Assembly: GCA_910580185.1 (NCBI GenBank)
Contig: CAJTWC010000001.1
Span: 124,001 to 188,000, forward strand
Direction: 5' to 3'
DNA from: an uncultured Bacilli bacterium
GTDB taxonomy: Bacteria; Bacillota_I; Bacilli_A; RF39; UBA660
DNA length: 64,000 nt
Of the stretch, positions 34,879-43,745 are shown in pieces (position 1 is the stretch's first letter; each line of letters opens with the position of its first letter). The notes beneath the pieces are model-generated. The model was not told the origin of the DNA. It did no database searches and saw nothing but the letters and a program-made list of their open reading frames with translations. A program made the translations under genes and the position numbers.

Positions 34879-35922
34879 TTAGAAAAGTTTCAAAATATCT
34901 TTTATTGTTATAAATATCATAAGTGCAAAAAGTAGCATTAATCCTATGTTATTTACTATTGCATCTACTTTAGGATTTACTTTTTTATCTGTTATTTTTT
35001 CAAATAATATTACAACCGCACGATATCCATCGAATGCTGGAAATGGTAATAAATTAATAAATCCAACGTTTATTGATAAATATGCTAATAAGTATAATAG
35101 TCCAGATAATCCTGCTTTACTTTGAGCTCCTACTATTGTATATATTCCAACAGGACCAGATAATGCACCTACTCCTATTTTACCAGTAACTAAAGCTTTA
35201 ATGGTAACTATCATGGAATTAAAAGTAGAGCCAAACTTACTAGTAGCGTATTTAAATGCATTTCCTATACCATGATACTTAGTACTATCTAATCCCATAC
35301 CATATGAATAAGAAACATTGCCATCTTTGTCTTTTATTTTCTTTGGCGTTACTTTTATGTTTTTTTCTTTACCATCATTAGTTTCAATAGTAATATTTTG
35401 AGCATTACTATTATCTGCTAATGTAAGTGTTAAAGTAACATCATCCCAAGTTCTTGTTTTCTTACCATTTATCTTTAATATTTTATCACCTGTTTTAAGT
35501 CCCGCTTTTTCACAAGCAGAATCTTTGGCAACCTCTCCTATTATTGGTTTAGTTGTATAAGAGCCATAACATAAAGCCATGATAAATAAAACTACAAAAC
35601 CTAGTATAAAGTTATTGATAACACCTGCCAATACAATGATTAACTTTTTATACCAAGGTTTATTATACATCTTTTTATCCTTTGGAACATTTGTGTCATC
35701 ATCAACTTCTTCTCCAGCCATAGCAACATATCCACCAATTGGAATTAATCTTAAACAATATAAAGTTTCATCATTTTTTCTTTTAAATGAAAACAATTTA
35801 GGCCCAAAACCTAGTGAAAATTCATAGCAATAAACTCCTGATTTCTTTGCCCAGAAAAAATGTCCTAGTTCATGAATAAAGACAATTATTCCTAGCATTA
35901 ATATAAAATATATTAAAGTCAT
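34879..35922 (-). CDS. rseP: Site-2 intramembrane metalloprotease RseP/RasP
   Basis: A 347-residue membrane zinc protease that cuts anti-sigma factors and leftover signal peptides. HELGH (17-21) lies in the first helix, a PDZ domain is near 130-200 (GEVAKDSACEKAGLKTGDKILKING), and the second zinc motif region is INLLPFPAFDGYRAV. The usual text there is LLPIPALDGG; the Asp is kept. It lies 9 nt downstream of cdsA, the typical cdsA-rseP order. Confidence 0.95.
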   Translation of the reverse strand: MTLIYFILMLGIIVFIHELGHFFWAKKSGVYCYEFSLGFGPKLFSFKRKNDETLYCLRLIPIGGYVAMAGEEVDDDTNVPKDKKMYNKPWYKKLIIVLAGVINNFILGFVVLFIMALCYGSYTTKPIIGEVAKDSACEKAGLKTGDKILKINGKKTRTWDDVTLTLTLADNSNAQNITIETNDGKEKNIKVTPKKIKDKDGNVSYSYGMGLDSTKYHGIGNAFKYATSKFGSTFNSMIVTIKALVTGKIGVGALSGPVGIYTIVGAQSKAGLSGLLYLLAYLSINVGFINLLPFPAFDGYRAVVILFEKITDKKVNPKVDAIVNNIGLMLLFALMIFITIKDILKLF

Positions 35923-35931
35923 TTATTCCTC

Positions 35932-36705
35932 CTAAATAATACCTGATAATAAAATATATCCAATAATAACGAAAATAATACTATCTAATCTATCTAATAC
36001 GCCACCATGCCCTGGCATTATATTAGAAAAGTCTTTTATATCATGATTTCTTTTTACTGCCGAGAAAAATAAGTCTCCTAATTGTCCTAAACATGATAAG
36101 AATAATGTGATTATAAGTAAACCAAGCACATTAACATTTGAATCAATTGCTATATAATAGAACGTTGATGCACATAAAGTACCAAATATACCACCAACTA
36201 TAGCCCCTTCCCAAGTTTTATTAGGAGAAATTTTAGGAGCAAACTTATGCTTACCAACTAAAGTACCTGCTAAATGAGCATAAGTATCCGTTAACATTGT
36301 AATTAAGAATAAATATATAAATAACATTAAACTTTTTTCTCTAATTACCGTAAACCCATAAAAAATAGTTCCAACTAGCATAGTCATACCAATAAGTTTA
36401 AAGGCCTCATCAGCATTATACTTTTTATTATCATTACAATATATAACCGCAAGAAGTGGTACTAACATTGTTAAAAAATAATATATTTCTCTTTTTTCAT
36501 TCATAAAAACAAGTAATATTGTAAGTGCATAAATAATTACATCAATATAAATTGGCCTTTTATTTTTATGAGGTAAATCTAAAAACTCCTTAATTCCTAA
36601 CACCGCTAAAACACACGCTGCTATTTTAAGCCATATACCACCAACTATTATTAGTGGAATAAATATAGCTAAAGCAACTACCGCACTAATTAATCTTTTT
36701 TTCAT
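35932..36705 (-). CDS. cdsA: Phosphatidate cytidylyltransferase
   Basis: A 257-residue integral membrane enzyme that makes CDP-diacylglycerol for phospholipid synthesis. About eight helices are present, and the C-terminal CDP-alcohol signature is complete: SPNKTWEGAIVGG, then DLFFSAVKRNHDIKDFSNIMPGHGG and LDRLDSIIF. Upstream, the dxr/uppS genes usual at this place are absent; instead module C stands there. Confidence 0.95.
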   Translation of the reverse strand: MKKRLISAVVALAIFIPLIIVGGIWLKIAACVLAVLGIKEFLDLPHKNKRPIYIDVIIYALTILLVFMNEKREIYYFLTMLVPLLAVIYCNDNKKYNADEAFKLIGMTMLVGTIFYGFTVIREKSLMLFIYLFLITMLTDTYAHLAGTLVGKHKFAPKISPNKTWEGAIVGGIFGTLCASTFYYIAIDSNVNVLGLLIITLFLSCLGQLGDLFFSAVKRNHDIKDFSNIMPGHGGVLDRLDSIIFVIIGYILLSGII

Positions 36706-36781
36706 ATTTTCACATCCTTACTTTTTTATTATAATACAATTAAAGATTTTTAACAATTAAATTGCGTTTTCAAGTATAATA

Positions 36782-36810
36782 TTTACATTATTTTGTTATT
36801 ATTGTATAAT
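36782..36810 (+). promoter_or_regulatory. Promoter of antisense RNA, module C
   Basis: TTTACA (36782-36787) and TATAAT (36805-36810) with a 17-nt spacer. Confidence 0.65.
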
Positions 36811-36816
36811 CTAATT

Positions 36817-36904
36817 AGTGAGAGCACCTAACTTAAGGTTAGTAGCTTTCCTTAATGTTTGTTAAGGAAAAAGCGTACACCCCCCTGGGTAAGTACGCTT
36901 TTTC
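36817..36904 (+). ncRNA. Antitoxin-like small RNA, module C
   Basis: About 85 nt. The 5' hairpin is CACCTAAC/GGTTAG, and a strong terminator AAAAGCGTAC/GTACGCTTTT has a C-rich loop (ACACCCCCCTGGG). The loop CACCCC can pair with GGGGTG of the toxin ribosome site on the opposite strand. The same CACCTAA...GGTTAGT...GCTTTCC order occurs in the 5' leader of the toxin mRNA. Confidence 0.6.
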
Positions 36905-36906
36905 TT

Positions 36907-36987
36907 TTATATCTTAAATACTAGCATGGCTATTATTATAAGTAAAAGAAGTATTATTACTCTAAGAAAACGTCTTTCTTCTTTCAT
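36907..36987 (-). CDS. Hydrophobic 26-residue peptide, type-I-toxin-like (module C)
   Basis: A tiny gene with ribosome site GGGGTGGTGAT. The peptide has a charged start (MKEERRFLR) then one Ile/Leu helix. It is diverged from modules A and B in sequence but keeps size, layout, ribosome site and the convergent RNA. A -10 box TATAAT at 37057-37062 may drive it. Confidence 0.6.
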   Translation of the reverse strand: MKEERRFLRVIILLLLIIIAMLVFKI

Positions 36988-37122
36988 AATATCACCACCC
37001 CTCTATATTCATATTAGGATGGAAAGCATAACTAACCCATTATTAGGTGTCCTCATATTATACTTCGCCATTATTTTATAAAATCCCCTAAAAAAATAAA
37101 AAAATTAGAATTTCTTCTAATT

Positions 37123-37371
37123 TTAGTATGAGTCAATATTAATATTTACTCTTTTATTATCATTCATATATGAGCTTGCTTGAACTATAGTTCTAAGCGC
37201 TTTTGCAAGCTTACCTTGTTTTCCAATTACTCTTCCCATTTCGCTTTCTGGAACCATTACTTGTATAGTAACTGTGTTTTCTTCCTCACTTGGGAATTCC
37301 TTAACGGTAATGCTATCAGCATCACAAACAAGTTCTTTTACTATTGTTTCTGTTAGTTTAATTAATTCCAT
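37123..37371 (-). CDS. khpA: KH-domain RNA-binding protein KhpA
   Basis: An 82-residue single KH domain (YlqC/KhpA). It has KLTETIVKELVCDADSITV, then VPESEMGRVIGKQGKLAKALRTIVQA with the GxxG loop as GKQG. It binds RNA with KhpB and affects cell elongation in Bacillota. It lies 2 nt after rpsP, the standard pairing. Confidence 0.95.
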   Translation of the reverse strand: MELIKLTETIVKELVCDADSITVKEFPSEEENTVTIQVMVPESEMGRVIGKQGKLAKALRTIVQASSYMNDNKRVNINIDSY

Positions 37372-37373
37372 AA

Positions 37374-37646
37374 TTATTTACCTTGTTTTTCATTAGCAAA
37401 TTTAGTCATAATTCCAGCTTTAGAAAAAATATTTCTAACTGTATCAGTTGGAGTTGCACCATTTCTTAACCATTTCATTGCTAATTCTTCATCAATCTTA
37501 GTTTCAGCTGGATTTACTAATGGATTGTAAGTTCCTACTGTTTCAATGAATCTACCATCTCTTGGGCTTCTTGAATCAGCTGCTACGATACGGTAGAAAG
37601 GTCTTTTTTTAGCTCCCATTCTTTTTAATCTTAATTTAACTGCCAT
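37374..37646 (-). CDS. rpsP: Ribosomal protein bS16
   Basis: A 90-residue 30S protein: [41 protein letters not shown]. The start at 37646 follows GGAGG; the frame to 37703 is a non-coding extension. It heads the rpsP-khpA pair, whereas the usual rimM-trmD do not follow here. Confidence 0.96.
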   Translation of the reverse strand: MAVKLRLKRMGAKKRPFYRIVAADSRSPRDGRFIETVGTYNPLVNPAETKIDEELAMKWLRNGATPTDTVRNIFSKAGIMTKFANEKQGK

Positions 37647-37746
37647 ATATGTAATTCCTCCTTCATATAAATCAATTTTAACACACGAAAAAGCTATTGT
37701 CAACTTTTTTTGTTAACACTTTAAAATAAAATATTTAAAAAGGATT

Positions 37747-38265
37747 CTATATAAAATCCTCTTTTACTTCTTCATCAATTTTTTTATTAATTGCCTCTTC
37801 ATCATCATCCAGTGTTTCCCATGGTTCTTCGTCATCTTCAACCATAATTTTAACTTTTGTATCATTTACTATTTCTATTCCTAGCTCTTTTTCTATATCA
37901 AACTCTATTACATCATCCTTTATTTGTACGTTACTACAAGACGGTTGTTTTAAAGATCTTACTATTATGTCACTACCTAAAACAGATGTTCCCATTTTAG
38001 TTTTAACATTAACGGTTTCAGAATACGCTATATTTTTGCTAGCAACCGCTGTTTTTTTATCATCATCATAGGAATACCATATGTTTATGTCATAGTTTCC
38101 GTCAATGACAACTTTATCACCTACTACAGAACCTTTAAAGTTATGATTTATAACCCAGCATCCTAAAATGGTATTAGCATTATGTTCTGCTAGTAAGTTA
38201 TAATTATTTTTAAAATATTTTTTTCCTTTACCTATTACTGCTTTTGTAACTATTTCTTTAAACAT
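37747..38265 (-). CDS. cotE: CotE-like outer spore coat morphogenetic protein
   Basis: A 172-residue protein closely matching the CotE plan: EIVTKAVIGKGKKYFKNNYNL, then ILGCWVINHNFKGSVVGDKVVIDGNYDINIWYSY, LKQPSC and an acidic C-terminus. In Bacillus CotE builds the outer spore coat. It is somewhat shorter than the 181-residue Bacillus protein. Other spore-linked relatives in this window (sirA, cse60, YutH-like) suggest a sporulating organism or one that recently lost the trait. It stands alone behind rpsP. Confidence 0.8.
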   Translation of the reverse strand: MFKEIVTKAVIGKGKKYFKNNYNLLAEHNANTILGCWVINHNFKGSVVGDKVVIDGNYDINIWYSYDDDKKTAVASKNIAYSETVNVKTKMGTSVLGSDIIVRSLKQPSCSNVQIKDDVIEFDIEKELGIEIVNDTKVKIMVEDDEEPWETLDDDEEAINKKIDEEVKEDFI

Positions 38266-38303
38266 TAGAATCTCCTCCTCGTTTTAATCTATGCTAAAGA
38301 ACC

Positions 38304-38331
38304 AAAAAAAGTGCTAAAAATAGCACTTTTT
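38304..38331 (-). terminator. Terminator of the BspA-like gene
   Basis: AAAGTGCTA and TAGCACTTT pair around a 4-nt loop and run into seven T on the minus strand. Confidence 0.85.
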
Positions 38332-40789
38332 AATTAGAAATTTGATCATATATTACTGAACTATATGGATATAGTACAATCCATAACTTATTTTTTGAAT
38401 GGTCAATTATTCTTAATGAGTCATAAACATTAGTCATATCAGAGTTAACAGAACCTTCATACTTTTCAACCTCATTCGTTTCAGTATTTTTCAAATAATA
38501 ACCATCACTATAACTTACTTCATAATCAGTAATATTATTTTCTTCAACAAAAAGTTTTATTACTTCATTTTTATAATCAGCTGCTTGACCAACATAATCA
38601 TTTACATTAATTTCTACTTCATACATACCAGTATCATTATTTTTTATTTCATAGTTTAAATATTTATATAAATGAATAGTATAAGTAGTTAATTTACCAT
38701 CTACGCTTCCTTTTTTTGGATAAAGAGAAACTACATAATGGTATTCATATATTCCATCTTCATTTGGTTCATATTTGCATTCATATTTTCCATCTACTTG
38801 CTCACATAAAGTACCTGGTTGTAAGTTCATACTTACATAATAATCAGAAAAATCACTTACGCCAACTTTTTGAGCCAATTTTTCAATTGCAGCATTTTTA
38901 AATTCTTTCGTTGTATTATAGTCATCAAATGATATATTAGGATAAAAACTATATAATGTATTTTGAATCATATTTCCGTTTTCATCTTTAATATTAGATG
39001 TATTAACAATTATTGGATCTTCTTCTTTTTCATCAATTGTAATTAACCAAAAATTATTGGTATCTTCATCAATGATGCTTACAGTATATATAACCATATT
39101 ATTACCATCTTTATCTTTTGTTACATATGAATAATATTTATGATCACCATTCATATTGATAAGATAGTTCTTTATATTAGTTTCTTTTTCAAACGCTTCT
39201 ATTGCAGCATCTATTTTTTCATCAATGTTTGCATATTCGCCTTCAATGTTTGTTGCATCATAATTGATGCAAGAATAGTACTTAACATCAAAACTATTTT
39301 CAACAACTACATCATCACTAATAAGTATGAATGAATGTCCACCTTCATTTTTAATACTTATTTTATCAGTAACTTCTAATGGTGTACTTGCATCTCCATC
39401 ACCACCACCTATATATAATCCATAAAGATTATTATTAAATATGATTTTTTCTACCTCTTTTTGATCAAATAAGGCGGTATTATAATTACCACTTACAAAT
39501 GATTTGGTAGCACTAGCTAAATACTCTTCGATTTCTTTAGAAGCATTATTAACATTTTCATCTACATTACTTTCTACGTCTACTTCTTCTACTTCATAAG
39601 TTATTTTTTTACTGATTCCTCTATTATTTTCAACTGAAGTAATATTTAAAATCATTTCATTGTCATTAAGAGATTCATTAGTACAATAAGAATTAAAACA
39701 TAAATCTATGTTATATAATTTAGAATCATATACATACGTTGGCATTCCATCACCAGCATATTCTGGAAGTTCATTTTCTTTTATATTTAATCTTTTGGTT
39801 TCATTATGCATTATAACAGTTGCTATATTCCATTTTTCTAAAGTTAAACCAGTTTTAATTTTCACCTTGTTTTCATCATTAAATTTATTTAATAATCTTG
39901 TTAAATCATTATCATATATGATATTTTCTTCAGCAAAATCACCAAATACATTATTACCATAAGTTATAAAATTTTCTTTTTCATACTTATCTTTAATTGT
40001 TACGCTGTTTAAATTATTGTTAGCAAAAGCATTATCTTCTAAATGCATAATGTTTTCACTTACTTCAACAGATGTAATACTCTTATTATTAAATGCATTT
40101 TCCTTAACACCTATTATGTTTTCTCCATTTACTTTTGCTGGTAATACTACATCACTTATACATTTATCATTATAATCAGTTATATAGCCATTTGATGTAA
40201 CATAACATACGCTATTATTTATTACATAAGAACCAACATCATCAGCATATACGTAAGTTATTTCTTTACCATTTGTAGTATAAACCGTGAATTCACTTAA
40301 TGTAGCATTTACTTGCAATTTACCATCCTTTATAGAAACTCCAGAGGTAATTTTTTCTTCATCTACTTCTATTCCATTTAAATCTACATCTATTTTCTTT
40401 TCTACGTTATTTACATAATATATTTCTTGGTTAGATAATAATTCAAGTAATTCATCATCATTAATCATACTTGCATTATTATCATCATCTAGTTCATACC
40501 AACCACCAACTCCGTAATAAACATAAATGGTAGGTGCGTTATAGTCATCCATATTATTATTTTGTTTAGCATATAGTGCTGCATCGTTTGCTCCTGCCTT
40601 AGCAACACGTGATGCTGTAAGTACTACGTTGGAATCAAACTTTGTAACACCAATTATCATACTACCTTCATTTATAGTATCGTAATTATCATCTTTTGTT
40701 GTTTCTACGATAGTTGTCGCCATAACAGTGTTTCCTAAAAAGAAAAACGCTGCTACAAGGGCGAATAAATACTTTATATATTTCTTCAT
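38330..40789 (-). CDS. Large secreted surface protein with BspA-like leucine-rich repeats
   Basis: An 819-residue exported protein with a signal peptide (1-24, cut after VMA). The region about 195-290 carries BspA-type LRR_5 repeats: VVLPAKVNGENIIGVKENAFNNKSITSVEVSENIMHLEDNAFANNNLNSVTI. The remainder is Asn/Asp/Glu-rich with repeated strand patterns and no recognised domain. No LPXTG anchor is seen, though a C-terminal YPYSSVIYDQISN ends the chain. It is third in a unit with two membrane-anchored genes upstream, one nt after the 95-residue protein. Confidence 0.8.
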   Translation of the reverse strand: MKKYIKYLFALVAAFFFLGNTVMATTIVETTKDDNYDTINEGSMIIGVTKFDSNVVLTASRVAKAGANDAALYAKQNNNMDDYNAPTIYVYYGVGGWYELDDDNNASMINDDELLELLSNQEIYYVNNVEKKIDVDLNGIEVDEEKITSGVSIKDGKLQVNATLSEFTVYTTNGKEITYVYADDVGSYVINNSVCYVTSNGYITDYNDKCISDVVLPAKVNGENIIGVKENAFNNKSITSVEVSENIMHLEDNAFANNNLNSVTIKDKYEKENFITYGNNVFGDFAEENIIYDNDLTRLLNKFNDENKVKIKTGLTLEKWNIATVIMHNETKRLNIKENELPEYAGDGMPTYVYDSKLYNIDLCFNSYCTNESLNDNEMILNITSVENNRGISKKITYEVEEVDVESNVDENVNNASKEIEEYLASATKSFVSGNYNTALFDQKEVEKIIFNNNLYGLYIGGGDGDASTPLEVTDKISIKNEGGHSFILISDDVVVENSFDVKYYSCINYDATNIEGEYANIDEKIDAAIEAFEKETNIKNYLINMNGDHKYYSYVTKDKDGNNMVIYTVSIIDEDTNNFWLITIDEKEEDPIIVNTSNIKDENGNMIQNTLYSFYPNISFDDYNTTKEFKNAAIEKLAQKVGVSDFSDYYVSMNLQPGTLCEQVDGKYECKYEPNEDGIYEYHYVVSLYPKKGSVDGKLTTYTIHLYKYLNYEIKNNDTGMYEVEINVNDYVGQAADYKNEVIKLFVEENNITDYEVSYSDGYYLKNTETNEVEKYEGSVNSDMTNVYDSLRIIDHSKNKLWIVLYPYSSVIYDQISN

Positions 40790-40790
40790 T

Positions 40791-41078
40791 TTATCTCCTT
40801 TTTGGGTTATCTATTTTTTTTATTACACTTTTAATAATCAATTTTCCTTCTTTATCAACTGTAATAGTTTGTTTTTTACCATTTAAATAAGTAACATCTA
40901 CTTTTCCATTTACATGTTTACCATTTTTATTATTAACATATAATCTATACTGATTTACCACACTTTTTTCTTCTTTTTCTAAAGAGTATGAATATGTATT
41001 AGTTCTAAAAATACATATAAAACCAATAATGAAAACAATTAATATTAAAGGTATTAAGACTTTCTTATTTATTTTCAT
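40791..41078 (-). CDS. Membrane-anchored protein with a module shared by its neighbour
   Basis: A 95-residue protein: a membrane helix (about 7-25), then an outside beta-rich module YRLYVNNKNGKHVNGKVDVTYLNGKK and a Lys-rich end. The module aligns with the C-terminal end of the InlB-repeat protein just upstream (LYIINKDTG, ATITYQNGASETVSI, VKSAISSV). The two genes are 3 nt apart and the BspA-like gene follows one nt later, so they form one surface-protein operon. Confidence 0.75.
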   Translation of the reverse strand: MKINKKVLIPLILIVFIIGFICIFRTNTYSYSLEKEEKSVVNQYRLYVNNKNGKHVNGKVDVTYLNGKKQTITVDKEGKLIIKSVIKKIDNPKRR

Positions 41079-41081
41079 TCA

Positions 41082-41975
41082 TTAGTTTCCTTTTACGTTA
41101 GAAACAGAAGAAATCGCTGACTTAACAAATCTTTTACCACCAGTTGTGATGCTAACTGTTTCTGATGCGCCATTTTGATAAGTTATAGTAGCTGTTCCAG
41201 ATACCGCACTACCAGTATCTTTATTAATTATATATAAATCTGCTTGTCCAATTGTGCTTCCTGCAACATCAACCCATTTATACGAGTATGATACTGCTTT
41301 AGTTGTAGGTTTTGTTGTTGGAGCAGTTGTAGGTGCTGTAGTAGGTCTTGTAGTTTGAGGTGCATTAGTTGTTTGAGTTCCACTACCAGAACCCCTATTA
41401 ACTTGTGTATTTTGTTTTGTAGTAGTATTCCTATTATTTTCTTTTTTTGTAGTATTTACTTTCTCTTCTTCATAGCTTGCTACAAGGGTAATATCGCTAT
41501 TCACCTCTGTATTAAAGTCGTAAAGTATACCATCAACTAACCATCCCTTAAATATATATCCTGTTTTTTCTGGATCATTTGGCTTTTTAATCTTTGAACC
41601 TTTTTCAACGATTAAATCAGATATTAAAGTTCCACCATCACAATCAAACTTAACGGTGATAAGTTCTTTATCTTCGTCTTCCTTTATCCATTTTGCCTTT
41701 AAAACTAAATTTTTAGTTACTTTTTTATTAAAATCATATTTTTTTTCATTTAGTTCCCAATAAGAGAATACATATCCTTCTTTTGTTGGATCACTTGGCT
41801 TTTTAACCTTTTCATTTTTCTTTATTTTTTGTGACTGCACTATACTTCCACCACTTGTCTTAAAATCTACATTATAATATACGTTATTATTTTTAATGAT
41901 AAAAATAATTAAAATTGCTAATACTATAAATGCAAGCAAAAAAGATGCAATCATCAGTTTTTTCTTTTTATCCAC
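41082..41975 (-). CDS. Membrane-anchored InlB B-repeat surface protein
   Basis: A 297-residue protein. One membrane helix (about 7-26) is followed by two Listeria-Bacteroides/InlB-B repeats (VDFKTSGGSIVQSQKI ... YVFSYWELN, and VKFDCDGGTLISDLIV ... YIFKGWLVDG). A Thr/Pro-rich spacer with TTAPTTAPTTKPTT comes next, then a C-terminal beta module shared with the downstream 95-residue protein. First gene of the surface operon. It probably reaches through the wall. The repeats suggest binding, the ligand unknown. Confidence 0.85.
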   Translation of the reverse strand: MDKKKKLMIASFLLAFIVLAILIIFIIKNNNVYYNVDFKTSGGSIVQSQKIKKNEKVKKPSDPTKEGYVFSYWELNEKKYDFNKKVTKNLVLKAKWIKEDEDKELITVKFDCDGGTLISDLIVEKGSKIKKPNDPEKTGYIFKGWLVDGILYDFNTEVNSDITLVASYEEEKVNTTKKENNRNTTTKQNTQVNRGSGSGTQTTNAPQTTRPTTAPTTAPTTKPTTKAVSYSYKWVDVAGSTIGQADLYIINKDTGSAVSGTATITYQNGASETVSITTGGKRFVKSAISSVSNVKGN

Positions 41976-42063
41976 TAATCATACCTCCTTACATACCAAT
42001 AAGTGATTAAAAGCAAATTTAACTTGATGGTTTTATATTAATTCGTAAAGGAACAAACTTTAT

Positions 42064-42103
42064 GAAAAAAAACTATCGCAAATTATTATTGCGATAGTTT
42101 TTA
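42064..42103 (-). terminator. Terminator of the ytxH unit (possibly bidirectional)
   Basis: AAACTATCGCAA pairs with TTGCGATAGTTT around a short loop, with T-runs on both sides. Confidence 0.85.
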
Positions 42104-42122
42104 TATTTATTTTAATTAATAA

Positions 42123-42524
42123 TTATTTTTCTAATTTTTCTAAAACTTTCTTTGTAGCATCTACTGCTTTTTCTCTTAAAGCTTCTGCTGCTTCTTCTAC
42201 AATTGGAGTCGCTTTCTTTTTTGTGTAAGCTACTAATTCCTCAGCATGTTTTTTTAAATCTGATGCTTTTTTCTTAGCAATTTTAACCACTTTTTCTTTA
42301 TCTAAATCCTTCATTTCTTCTACTATGTTAGATACTTTTTCTTCGATTGTATCTCTTACTTCTTTTACATCTATTTCTTTTGCTTTTTCTATTAATTCAT
42401 TTGCTTTTTTCTTTAAAGCAGTTCTTGTTTCTTTACCTGATTTAGGTGCAAATAAAACTCCTAATGCCGCTCCAACAGCAGCACCTAAAACAAACTTACC
42501 AACATTACTCTTCTTCTTCGCCAT
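42123..42524 (-). CDS. ytxH: YtxH-family protein
   Basis: A 133-residue protein with a short Gly/Ala-rich membrane helix (FVLGAAVGAALGVLFAP, the YtxH motif) and a long Lys/Glu coiled-coil tail. YtxH proteins are stress-related and of unknown role. The start overlaps the upstream gene by 20 nt. Confidence 0.9.
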   Translation of the reverse strand: MAKKKSNVGKFVLGAAVGAALGVLFAPKSGKETRTALKKKANELIEKAKEIDVKEVRDTIEEKVSNIVEEMKDLDKEKVVKIAKKKASDLKKHAEELVAYTKKKATPIVEEAAEALREKAVDATKKVLEKLEK

Positions 42525-42831
42525 CTAAATCCTCCTCTTCAACAATTTCAGCCTTTACAGCTTTTTTCCTTTTCTTTTTAAATAATCCTTTTATAAATAA
42601 TATTATTGAATCAGATATAACCTCTGTTAAAGCTGATAACTTATCAGTTACAGTATCAACGATATTAAATACGCCGTTTAAGGATTTAACTTTTTCATCT
42701 ACATCATTAACAATATCTTCTACCCTGTTCATTGTCTTAATAACTTTAACACATATTACTATTAATAATGTTATTAAAACACATAATAATATATATATAA
42801 TTATTGGAAAATATGACAAAAGGTTATCCAT
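42505..42831 (-). CDS. DUF948/YtxG-like membrane protein
   Basis: A 108-residue protein with a membrane helix (about 6-30), a heptad region (VEDIVNDVDEKVKSLNGVFNIVDTVTDKLSALTEVI) and an acidic end. This is the plan of DUF948 (YtxG), which often precedes ytxH. Translationally coupled to both neighbours. Confidence 0.8.
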   Translation of the reverse strand: MDNLLSYFPIIIYILLCVLITLLIVICVKVIKTMNRVEDIVNDVDEKVKSLNGVFNIVDTVTDKLSALTEVISDSIILFIKGLFKKKRKKAVKAEIVEEEDLDGEEEE

Positions 42832-43724
42832 TAATCTTCATCTCCTTCAGCTTGATACATAGTGTCAATTAAATTAAACAAATCTTGTTCTTTAGTATCA
42901 TCGTCATCATCGTCGTCTTCAACGTTACTTTCTATTTCTTTTACTATGTCTTTTTTCTTAGCCTTTTTAGTTTCCCTATCAACATCTATTTCCTTAAAAT
43001 TAATGTTTGGCAATATCATATCATCATCGTCGTCATCTTCATCATTTTCTTCGATTTTTGATATTACTTTAACTTCTTCTTTTCTTATTTTTTCCTTATT
43101 CTTTGATCTAGAAAGTTCTTTTTCCTCAGCTTCTTTTTCTGCTTCCTCTATAGTTTTTGAACTAAGCCTTTTAATGGTATCTTCTAATTCATCCTCTAAT
43201 TTACCATAAGCTTTTCTTCTTACTTCATCAAGGGATGTTTCATCATTATAGTTTGTAGCATTTTCTTTATTTTCTTCTTTTACCGTATTTCCTTCTTCAT
43301 CTAACAAACCATAAATTGGTGATATAATAGGACTTGGTTTAAATTTTTTTGTTTCCTCTTTTCTTTTACTACCTTGGTATAAAGGAACCGGTCTCGGTTC
43401 TTTTTTTACCTGCTCTATTATTGGTTCTGGCTTTTCTTTTGCAACAACAAAATCGTCATCATCAAATTGTGCAAAAGGAAATTCTTTTTCCTTTTTTTCA
43501 CTTCTTGTTTTTATTCTTTCTGAAACATCAACATCAGAAACATCTTCAAAGAATAAGTCATCCATATCGTCCATTTTAGGTGGCTCATATTTTTTTGTTT
43601 GTTCATATTCTCTTTTTGGCTCTTTTTTTATTACCTTTTTTACTGATGGTACTTCTTCTGGTTCTTCATCTATTTCATCGATAAAAAAACTTTTTATCTT
43701 ACTTAACTTATTTTTTAATCCCAT
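42831..43724 (-). CDS. Charged, mostly disordered protein with SPIISPIYG motif
   Basis: A 297-residue protein rich in Glu, Asp and Lys with Asp runs near 235 and 280. A short hydrophobic motif KPSPIISPIYGLLDE (about 128-142) stands out; I recall this linear motif in other Bacillota proteins of the same kind, role unknown. The N-terminus is basic (GLKNKLSKIKSFFIDEI) and may bind membrane. The C-terminus LFNLIDTMYQAE could be a short helix. It precedes the DUF948-ytxH pair and overlaps it by one nt, so it may work with them at the membrane. Confidence 0.7.
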   Translation of the reverse strand: MGLKNKLSKIKSFFIDEIDEEPEEVPSVKKVIKKEPKREYEQTKKYEPPKMDDMDDLFFEDVSDVDVSERIKTRSEKKEKEFPFAQFDDDDFVVAKEKPEPIIEQVKKEPRPVPLYQGSKRKEETKKFKPSPIISPIYGLLDEEGNTVKEENKENATNYNDETSLDEVRRKAYGKLEDELEDTIKRLSSKTIEEAEKEAEEKELSRSKNKEKIRKEEVKVISKIEENDEDDDDDDMILPNINFKEIDVDRETKKAKKKDIVKEIESNVEDDDDDDDTKEQDLFNLIDTMYQAEGDED

Positions 43725-43745
43725 TTAAATTCACGCCTTTCCTTG

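Noticed and set aside
42862..43209. Ser-rich plus-strand frame opposite the acidic protein
   Set aside because: The poly-Ser reading mirrors the Asp/Glu codons of the real minus-strand gene.
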